NCBI GenBank assembly: GCA_002493905.1
Contig: DLAJ01000041.1
Span: 1 to 64,000, forward strand
Direction: 5' to 3'
DNA length: 64,000 nt
DNA from: Lachnospiraceae bacterium UBA7050
GTDB lineage: Bacteria; Bacillota; Clostridia; Lachnospirales; Lachnospiraceae
The position numbers and the translations under genes were made by a program. The notes below the pieces were generated by a model, which saw only the letters and a list, made by a program, of their open reading frames with translations, had not been told where the DNA came from and did no database searches. The stretch's first letter is position 1. The number at the start of each line of letters is the position of its first letter. Of the stretch, positions 54,214 to 60,376 are shown in pieces.

Positions 54214-54882
54214 ATGAGCGGATTTAGCATTTCATTGAGCAGTTCTTTTTTATGGACAAGTGTTTATCTCAGCTTTCTGTTTTTTTATACTTTTATGGAG
54301 ATTGCCGTCTGGCGAAGGCTTCTTCCGAAATATTCCAGCACAGCCAGCCTTTTTACAATCGCCTTCTGTATTGGCTTTTTTCTCAAGTTATTAAAAAATG
54401 CGGGATATCATCCGAATCTCGTCTCCGGCTTTTCTTTATCGGGCTTGTTCTTTGCTGTCTGCTGCTCTGTATTCTTATTCCTTTTGCTGGACAGGGGATT
54501 GGACCGTGTATTCGAACGCCTTTTTCCCAAAAGTGAACAGAATTATCAGGAAGCGGTCAGACGCTTGACAGATGCTCCCGTAACAAGCATGATCCGGCTC
54601 TGCCTGTTCGCGCCCTTCATAGAGGAACACCTGATGCGCGGGTTTCTGCTTGGCGGTTTAGAACCCCGTTACAGTACCGCCTGTGCGTTGCTGATATCCT
54701 CCTTCCTTTTTGCCTTTTTACATTTCAATATGGTACAGGGCCTGTCCGCATTTCTTTGCGGCATTGTTCTCGGACTGCTCTATTTGAAAACCGGCTCCAT
54801 TCTCTGCTGTATCATAGCCCACTCCGGTTATAACCTCTTATCCTGTGCTATGCTCATGCATTCCGTATCGCCTTCCAAATAA
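54214..54882 (+). CDS. CPBP family intramembrane glutamic endopeptidase
   Basis: A 222-residue membrane protease (Abi/CAAX prenyl protease-like). The EExxxR motif is EEHLMRG, the second is FAFLHFN, and a third His lies in AHSGYNLL. These proteases often act in bacteriocin self-immunity or protein processing. The start has GGGGAGG. Last gene of the plus-strand set. Confidence 0.87.
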   Translation: MSGFSISLSSSFLWTSVYLSFLFFYTFMEIAVWRRLLPKYSSTASLFTIAFCIGFFLKLLKNAGYHPNLVSGFSLSGLFFAVCCSVFLFLLLDRGLDRVFERLFPKSEQNYQEAVRRLTDAPVTSMIRLCLFAPFIEEHLMRGFLLGGLEPRYSTACALLISSFLFAFLHFNMVQGLSAFLCGIVLGLLYLKTGSILCCIIAHSGYNLLSCAMLMHSVSPSK

Positions 54883-54953
54883 ATGGGAGACGGACGCCGC
54901 CACGCTTTACGACCGGTCAATTCAAACGGCAGCATATCCTGTTTTGTTCGTCA

Positions 54954-54990
54954 AAAAAGCGCGGGATGCATGTGCAGCCCCGCGCTTTTT
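54954..54990. terminator. Bidirectional intrinsic terminator
   Basis: 12-bp stem AAAAAGCGCGGG / CCCGCGCTTTTT with a 13-base loop, between the convergent CPBP and chemoreceptor genes. Confidence 0.9.
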
Positions 54991-54996
54991 GATACG

Positions 54997-55086
54997 TTAT
55001 CCTTGATTCTCACCCGGCCTAATGCCTTATCCTTAATTCTCACTCGGCCTGATGCCTTATCCTTGATTCTCACTCGACTCTTAAAT
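54997..55086 (-). repeat. 30-bp direct repeat at the chemoreceptor 3' end
   Basis: Three copies starting at 54997, 55027 and 55057, each beginning TTATCCTTGATTCTCAC (the second has one change in this part). The third contains the stop codon of the chemoreceptor (55070-55072), so the repeats look like duplications of the last codons and stop. Confidence 0.88.
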
Positions 55087-57187
55087 GACTGACTGCTTCG
55101 TCCAGCTGCTCCGCACCCGACTGCAGCAACTGTACAGTCTTTTGAAGTTCCTCCACTGCATCTTTCTGGCGTCTTGCATTGCCGTCCACCTGCTGCGAGT
55201 TGGCACTTGTCTGCTCGGAAACTGCTGAGATATTCATCACGACATTGACCGCTTCTTTTTTCGTATTCTCAATCAGCTCCATACCCTCCGTAATTTTGGA
55301 TAGATTGCCCACCATCATGCTGACGCGCTCATTCACATTATGGAATGCATCCAGTGTATGATTTAAGGAATCATTCTGTGACGCCACAATTTCATTCGCC
55401 TTGTTTACGGAATCGACAGTATCACCGGTCTGCCTCTGAATCCGCTCCACGATCTCGCCAATCTGCTTTGCCGCTTCCAGAGATTGATCAGCAAGCTTAC
55501 GAATCTCTTCCGCCACGACAGAGAAGCCTCTTCCCGCTTCACCCGCACGCGCCGCTTCAATGGAGGCGTTCAGCGAAAGCAGGTTCGTCTGCGATGCAAT
55601 ATCATTGATAATATTTGCAAAATCACCAATCGACCTTGTCTGCTCGCTCAGCGACATGATGTCCTGATGGATCGCACCCGTAATGTCCTCCGTTGCTTTA
55701 GACTTAATGCTTAAGTCGTCAATGACTTTCATTCCATCCGTGATCGTGCGGCTCGCATCTTCCGAAACACGCGTGATCTCATCCGTATATTCATACACCG
55801 TGCGGATCTGATTGGAAAGCATATGAATATGCTCCACGCAGTTTTGGGAATCCTTTGCCTGTTCCGTCACACCGTGTTCGATCTCGCCGATCGCTATCGA
55901 GATTTCATTGCTTGACGAGATAAGGCGCATCGTATTATCGCCGACCTGACCTGAAGCGTCCGTCACCGTCCCCATCACACGCTTCACGCCCGCGATCAGT
56001 TTTCTGATACTTATGATCATTTCTTCTATGCTTAACGCAATCTGCCCAAATTCGTCCTTGCGTTTGGTGCGTAAGCTGACCGTAAAATCGCCCTGCGCCG
56101 CACATTCAAGCGGCCCCGTAATGTCTGCAACGCCCCTGCTCATCGTCCTTGAAAGCAAAATACACATAATGACCGCAACTGCAAACGCCACAAGTACGAT
56201 CACAAACGTGACAACCTGAATGGTCTTTGCCGATCCTAAAAAGCTGCTTGTCGGTACAAGCACCGCAAGCATGGCGCCTGTTTCACCAATACGGGAATAG
56301 GCAAATATGTACTGCCTGCCATGACGCGTCACCTCGCTGTATCCCTCCGCAGCCTCCGCATTCATTGCATTTTGGTAAGCGGTCAGTTCACTAAATACCG
56401 GCGTCTCCCCCGCTGCAGCCGTTCCTCCGCAGTAAACTGTCTCGTTTCCGTCAGGCGCGATAAACGCGGTAAAGCTTCCGGCTCCGTTATCCAACTCCGC
56501 CAACGCGTTATAAACCACGTCTCTGTCAATATCCACCACCAGAATCAGATTTCCCCTGATATTGATCTTTCTCCACAGGCTGATCGCATAATCTGAGCTG
56601 TCAAATTTTTCCTCTTTTTCCACCACACGTGCTTCCAGTGTCGGATGCGCACCTATATAGCCGTAGTTATCCGCCGATGACGCAATGACCGCGCCATCCG
56701 CAGCCTCCGTAAATGTAGTATAAAAATCAACACTGATATTGGCAGGCGTCGTCGTCAGGCCTGTCGCATGATCGCTGATCAGATACGCATGGTATACGAA
56801 ATCCGATATCGTCTGAAGACTTTGTATCCGGGATTGTACGATTCCCTTCGCTTCTCTCTGCTCTTCCGTCAGGGCATCCAGATTCAGATTCGGATTCAGA
56901 TAATAAGCAACCGTCTCATCCATCGTCATCAGTTCCAGCATCCGGTCCCCTACCTGCTGGAGTCCGAGTTCCAGATAACTGCCTTTTGCCGAAACAGTAT
57001 CTACCAGCGAAGACTTCACTTCATCCGTAACTGTCCGCCTTGCGACAAGATAGGATGCCAGTCCCAGCACCACGATCATGACGATCAATACCAGAAACGC
57101 CGCGATCATTTTTGTAATAATACTGTGAAAAGACAAACGTCTTGGCGCACGACGCACCTTTCCTTCTATTTGCTCTCTTTTTGCCAT
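55070..57187 (-). CDS. Methyl-accepting chemotaxis protein
   Basis: A 705-residue transmembrane sensor. N-terminal helix (IAAFLVLIVMIVVLGLASYL), a cache-type sensing domain (about 60-310), a second helix (VTFVIVLVAFAVAVIMCILL), HAMP, and a long coiled-coil signalling domain whose tip is ASIEAARAGEAGRGFSVVAE. It would relay ligand sensing to CheA. The start at 57187 has AAGGGGGG. No other chemotaxis gene is nearby; the ligand is unknown. Confidence 0.92.
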   Translation of the reverse strand: MAKREQIEGKVRRAPRRLSFHSIITKMIAAFLVLIVMIVVLGLASYLVARRTVTDEVKSSLVDTVSAKGSYLELGLQQVGDRMLELMTMDETVAYYLNPNLNLDALTEEQREAKGIVQSRIQSLQTISDFVYHAYLISDHATGLTTTPANISVDFYTTFTEAADGAVIASSADNYGYIGAHPTLEARVVEKEEKFDSSDYAISLWRKINIRGNLILVVDIDRDVVYNALAELDNGAGSFTAFIAPDGNETVYCGGTAAAGETPVFSELTAYQNAMNAEAAEGYSEVTRHGRQYIFAYSRIGETGAMLAVLVPTSSFLGSAKTIQVVTFVIVLVAFAVAVIMCILLSRTMSRGVADITGPLECAAQGDFTVSLRTKRKDEFGQIALSIEEMIISIRKLIAGVKRVMGTVTDASGQVGDNTMRLISSSNEISIAIGEIEHGVTEQAKDSQNCVEHIHMLSNQIRTVYEYTDEITRVSEDASRTITDGMKVIDDLSIKSKATEDITGAIHQDIMSLSEQTRSIGDFANIINDIASQTNLLSLNASIEAARAGEAGRGFSVVAEEIRKLADQSLEAAKQIGEIVERIQRQTGDTVDSVNKANEIVASQNDSLNHTLDAFHNVNERVSMMVGNLSKITEGMELIENTKKEAVNVVMNISAVSEQTSANSQQVDGNARRQKDAVEELQKTVQLLQSGAEQLDEAVSHLRVE

Positions 57188-57355
57188 AAGTACCCCCCTT
57201 GTCCGCAACCCTGATCTGTCTCCATTATAATCTCTTTTCGATTAGAAAGAAAGCACTTTCGGCTATTTTCGTTCTTTATGCGGATGCCGCCCTTTTGTGC
57301 ATCCTTTGTGAATATCTCTTTGTGCGCGTCCGTACGTTAGATCTGGTACTTATAC

Positions 57356-58345
57356 CTATATGCGGGGACATCCGTTTCTCAGCTTCTGCCAGCATCGAAA
57401 CAGGCAGAGCCACTGGATATATAATGTCACGCCGTCTTCATGAGCATGCGGAAGATTCGCCCTCTTTAACGCAGCCTGAGCCTGTCTGTCCGTGAGAAGT
57501 CCGCTTTTTCCGCAGATGCCATGCTTCATCCCCTCATCAACGAACCGGCAAAAAGCACGATATTCATTCCGGCTCAGGTCAGGTTCCGGCTTCAAAGAAA
57601 AGTGAACGAGAACAGAATCAACCGACGGCATAGGATGAAAGTCCTCCCTGCGAAAATAATATTGCATTTTCGCATCCCAATATACCTTAAGACGCAGCGA
57701 TTTCTCCGTCTCATGCGGCAGACCAAGCCATCGTTTTGCCGCTCCTTTTTCCATGATCAGCCAGATATCCCGCGGCACGTTGACCGTGTTGGTCAGTTTC
57801 TCGATGATCTGCGTGGTAATGTTGTAAGGGATATTGGCAAAGATCACATAATCCCCTCTGTCAGGCAGCGGATATTTTAGGAAATCCCCGCAGATCAAAT
57901 GCAGATTTGTGACTTCTGAAAGCCGCTTCCCGGCTGTCTCATACAATTTTCGGTCAATCTCGATCGAATGCACATATCCCGCTTCTTTGCACAGCGCCTC
58001 GGTCAAATGCCCCTTTCCGGTTCCGATCTCAAAAACAGTATCCTTTTTTCCGATTCCACTTAAGCGGACGATCCTGTGAATCAGTTTTTGACTCGTAATG
58101 AAATTCTGGGAAACCGATATTGGAGCATCGAATCCTGACCCTTTTTCATACCGTTTTCGATTTGCGGCTCTGCTTTTATCTGTGCTTCTGCCGCCTCCTG
58201 CATCACCTGTGTTCCGTGTACTTCTGCTGCTTCCTGCATTGCCTGCGTTCCGCGTACTTCTGCCGCTTCCTGCATTGCCTATGTTCCGTGTGCTTCTGCC
58301 GCTTCCTGCATTGCTCTCCTGCCGTGTACCCCTGCTTCTTTGCAT
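57356..58345 (-). CDS. erm: Erm-type 23S rRNA adenine N6-methyltransferase
   Basis: Dimethylates A2058 in 23S rRNA in the Erm family, giving macrolide-lincosamide-streptogramin B resistance. Erm hallmarks: VSQNFITSQKLIHRIVRLSG, EIGTGKGHLTEAL, NIPYNITTQII and FHPMPSVDSVLVHF. 329 residues, about 60 more than usual because of an N-terminal 12-residue repeat (NAGSGRSTRNxG, four copies) and a basic linker. The start at 58345 has AAAGGAG. A long leader precedes it (see 58370-58839). Erm rather than KsgA is supported by GTGKGH and NIPY. Confidence 0.88.
   Translation of the reverse strand: MQRSRGTRQESNAGSGRSTRNIGNAGSGRSTRNAGNAGSSRSTRNTGDAGGGRSTDKSRAANRKRYEKGSGFDAPISVSQNFITSQKLIHRIVRLSGIGKKDTVFEIGTGKGHLTEALCKEAGYVHSIEIDRKLYETAGKRLSEVTNLHLICGDFLKYPLPDRGDYVIFANIPYNITTQIIEKLTNTVNVPRDIWLIMEKGAAKRWLGLPHETEKSLRLKVYWDAKMQYYFRREDFHPMPSVDSVLVHFSLKPEPDLSRNEYRAFCRFVDEGMKHGICGKSGLLTDRQAQAALKRANLPHAHEDGVTLYIQWLCLFRCWQKLRNGCPRI
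58168..58312 (-). repeat. 36-bp tandem repeat at the Erm N terminus
   Basis: Four copies of a 36-bp unit rich in TGCTTCTGCCGCTTCCTGCA on the plus strand, encoding residues of the form NAGSGRSTRNIG. The unit length is a multiple of three, so the frame is preserved. Confidence 0.88.
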
Positions 58346-58369
58346 AGTGCTCTCCTTTCTGTGCTTTCC

Positions 58370-58477
58370 TCACAGCCCATCTTCCAAACCGTCTGTTCTG
58401 TTCACAAAAAGGCAATAAAAAAGCAGGAAAACGTCCAAATGGATTTTCCTGCCTGCAGAGTACCACCATACAGCCAT
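58370..58477 (-). CDS. Leader ORF overlapping a terminator, upstream of erm
   Basis: A 35-codon ORF starting MAVWWYSAGRKIHL and ending 24 bp before the erm start. It overlaps the intrinsic terminator at 58417-58452, so ribosomes on it could melt the terminator. A GGAGG lies 17 bases before its ATG, rather far. No family. Regulatory role is inferred. Confidence 0.45.
   Translation of the reverse strand: MAVWWYSAGRKIHLDVFLLFYCLFVNRTDGLEDGL
58417..58452 (-). terminator. Intrinsic terminator upstream of erm (possible attenuator)
   Basis: On the minus strand GCAGGAAAATCC pairs with GGACGTTTTCCTGC (one 2-base bulge), followed by T6. It lies between the upstream promoter and the erm start, so it would stop most transcripts unless relieved. 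Confidence 0.75.
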
Positions 58478-58586
58478 AAAGGTTCGTTACGTAAACCTCC
58501 AATGGCTACATGAATACAACATCACAAAAACATTCTTATGCTGTCTTTTGGCTGACCTGTGCTCATTTCTATTTGCAACAAAAAGC

Positions 58587-58607
58587 TGCATACAAATTTT
58601 GTATGCA
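58587..58607. promoter_or_regulatory. 21-bp palindrome in the erm leader
   Basis: Perfect 10-bp arms TGCATACAAA / TTTGTATGCA with one central base. On the minus strand it is followed by GCTTTTTG. It could be an operator or an RNA hairpin; the leader-peptide segment TTTGTATTTGCA upstream can pair with one arm. Confidence 0.6.
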
Positions 58608-58643
58608 AAAAATCCATTCACATGAGACTATTCATCTGCTTTT

Positions 58644-58688
58644 TTATCGCCCCTGTATACGGATACGAATGCAAATACAAATCAACAC
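58644..58688 (-). CDS. Candidate 14-residue erm leader peptide (MLICICIRIRIQGR)
   Basis: A GTG-started ORF with AAAGGTGG seven bases upstream encodes MLICICIRIRIQGR followed by TAA. It holds Arg-Ile-Arg, the +x(+) type motif known to cause drug-dependent ribosome stalling in several erm leaders. It is about 300 bp upstream of erm on the same strand, downstream of a predicted promoter. Too short for homology; this is a prediction. Confidence 0.55.
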   Translation of the reverse strand: MLICICIRIRIQGR

Positions 58689-58703
58689 ACGTAAGCCACC
58701 TTT

Positions 58704-58778
58704 CTATATATATTTTTTTATACAGGACCAACACTGCATTCCAAGTCCTGCCGCTGTGCTGACGGCGCCGCCCGGCAT
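58704..58778 (-). CDS. Short upstream ORF in the erm leader
   Basis: A 24-codon ORF starting MPGGAVSTAAGLGM, with CAGGAG five bases before its ATG, ending 16 bp ahead of the 14-residue ORF. In-frame ATGs also lie at 58799 and just upstream. May be a second leader peptide or a gene fragment. Confidence 0.4.
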   Translation of the reverse strand: MPGGAVSTAAGLGMQCWSCIKKYI

Positions 58779-58809
58779 AGTAACTCCTGGCATATCCATC
58801 AGCAAATTC

Positions 58810-58839
58810 AGCATATCACGGAGAGATTCGTTTTGTCAA
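58810..58839 (-). promoter_or_regulatory. Predicted promoter of the erm leader
   Basis: Minus-strand TTGACA (58834-58839), 18-bp spacer, TATGCT (58810-58815). The predicted start site lies just before the short ORFs, giving a leader of about 460 bases ahead of erm. Confidence 0.65.
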
Positions 58840-59114
58840 GCGGCTGACCAGTAAGACAGCGATGAGGAATGAATTTCATCATTCCTGTCACTAAAACGCC
58901 GTTTGTCATTTTATAAAAGTTATTCCTGTGTTTTGGAAAGTTATCCACAATCAATAGGGCTGCTAACCTCTATTTTTCAATCCGTGGATAAATATTCTGT
59001 TATTCCTCAACGCTGGCAGGGATCTATTTACTCCAAAAATGTTAATAATAAAGCAGCCGAACATCAGAACCTTACAGTATTCTTTTTAATAAAATATACA
59101 GAACTAAGCACTTA
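58840..59114. other. Intergenic sequence between erm leader and lipoprotein fragment
   Basis: About 275 bp, AT-rich, without a supported gene. It has a small hairpin GAATGA / TCATTC near 58868-58885, and two DnaA-box-like sequences in opposite orientation (TTATCCACA at 58941 and its near match at 58983), which may be chance. No terminator is obvious for the lipoprotein operon. Confidence 0.4.
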
Positions 59115-59535
59115 TTATGCTATCCAGTCATAAAAATCAAATCCATAATAGAGATTGATAAGCCTGATCGTCCGCCTGAGTGCAATATCCCCATAAGTAT
59201 AATACAAGGTTCTGTCCTCTAATTCCTCTATGCTGTCAGCATAATAAACCTGTAACCTCTCTTCCAGCGTTTTTGCATTACTTTCTTCCCAACGCTGCTG
59301 TTCCACGTTTAAGGCTTCAAGCGCCTCACCGGATAACCTTTCCTGACACAATTGGTATATCCGGTTCATCTCCTCATAGCATCCGTCATAATAGCTTTTA
59401 CCATCTGCATTAAACTCTTCCGTAGTTTTACTGGTATAACCACAGGTTAGATCAAACAGATAAGAAAGCGAATCTAAGTAAGCCTGACGCTCCTTTGCAT
59501 TTTCCGCAGCTTCTGCAGAGGGTCCGTAAACAAAA
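59115..59535 (-). pseudogene. C-terminal part of a DUF1311/LprI-like lipoprotein, separated by a frameshift
   Basis: This frame reads without a start through GPSAEAAENAKERQAYLDSL, SYLFDLTCGYTSKTTEEF, YYDGCYEEMNRIYQLCQERL and ends NLYYGFDFYDWIA. It has the helical Cys pattern of LprI/DUF1311 domains. It is in the +1 frame relative to the upstream lipoprotein gene. Adding one T to the T4 run at 59532-59535 (minus strand) would join the two into one protein. An ATG at 59369 gives an 84-residue ORF but lacks the domain start. Confidence 0.65.
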
Positions 59536-60295
59536 CACCTTCCACAAAAATTTTACGGACCGCCTCTTCCGTATAGCTATACCACTCTGCCTCCGGAGTT
59601 TCATCAAATAATGCAAATGCTCTCTCGTATTCGCTACTGTCTACCAAAATATCGTCTATATAATAGGATTCCCGATCTATGCTGAGGAGAAAGCTCAGTT
59701 TATCGTCAGTAACAGCCGTATCTCCTATAAAACACAGTTTTCCTGCAGAACTTTCAGACGCGCTGCTTGCGCTATGAAATGCACCATTTTCTTTCAATAA
59801 ATTCATACTCCTGTACCCAAACACATTTCCATGTATCTGCCCGTCCCTATAGCGAAGAACGATAAATCCGCCATACTCTGCCATCTCCAACACCACTTCT
59901 GGTATGGTATCTCCGTCTAAATCCACTACCGCAAATCGGTCTATCCGCCTTGCATTCTCATATCCGTATGGCATTTCACTTAATAATCCTTCAAACTCTC
60001 TGACTCCATTCGTATCACTCTTTGGAAACCTATCTGTACAGAAAACAGCTGCTTCATTCAAAAGTACATCTCGAAAAGACGACGAAACAGATGGTGGATC
60101 ATCATTCTGAGGGGATGTCAGCTCTATGGCGTCCTGAGAACTATCTGGTATTTGTGTGTTCTGCAAATCGGAAGATTCTTTCCCATGTCCGGGATTCCCC
60201 ACGTTTTCGGAATCTCCCCTTTCCTTGCCACACCCTCCGCAGAAGCACAATACTACTAAAACCAATACTGCAAATGAAAGTTTCGCTTTATTCAT
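59474..60295 (-). CDS. Putative lipoprotein, probably truncated by frameshift
   Basis: 273 residues as it stands. Lipobox-like VLCFCGGCGK near residue 20 follows a hydrophobic signal. The body includes RFAVVDLDGDTIPEVVLEMA, an FG-GAP/EF-type repeat that may bind calcium, as in clostridial lipoproteins. The last residues (DPLQKLRKMQRSVRLT) arise from the shifted frame and overlap the DUF1311 fragment. The start at 60295 has GGAAGG. It lies 81 bp downstream of the M56 sensor gene and is probably in its operon. Confidence 0.7.
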   Translation of the reverse strand: MNKAKLSFAVLVLVVLCFCGGCGKERGDSENVGNPGHGKESSDLQNTQIPDSSQDAIELTSPQNDDPPSVSSSFRDVLLNEAAVFCTDRFPKSDTNGVREFEGLLSEMPYGYENARRIDRFAVVDLDGDTIPEVVLEMAEYGGFIVLRYRDGQIHGNVFGYRSMNLLKENGAFHSASSASESSAGKLCFIGDTAVTDDKLSFLLSIDRESYYIDDILVDSSEYERAFALFDETPEAEWYSYTEEAVRKIFVEGVLFTDPLQKLRKMQRSVRLT

Positions 60296-60376
60296 TATGA
60301 CCTTCCCCTTCATATGATCAAGTATTTTTTTAGGTAAAATTTGGCGTAATGATCGCTCTACAACACTTTCCTTCCT

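Noticed and set aside
54997..55086. CRISPR-like direct repeats
   Set aside because: Three contiguous 30-bp copies without spacers: a simple tandem duplication.
57356..58345. KsgA (16S rRNA dimethyladenosine transferase) as the identity of the gene
   Set aside because: GTGKGH and NIPY with the SQNF start fit Erm better; KsgA typically has GPGLG.
58203..58502. 99-codon ORF ending in Cys/Arg/Lys repeats
   Set aside because: It is another frame of the 36-bp Erm repeat, which stays open because the unit is a multiple of three.
58941..58991. Two DnaA-box-like sequences
   Set aside because: Only two sites, one imperfect, with no dnaA gene or further cluster, so an origin is not supported.
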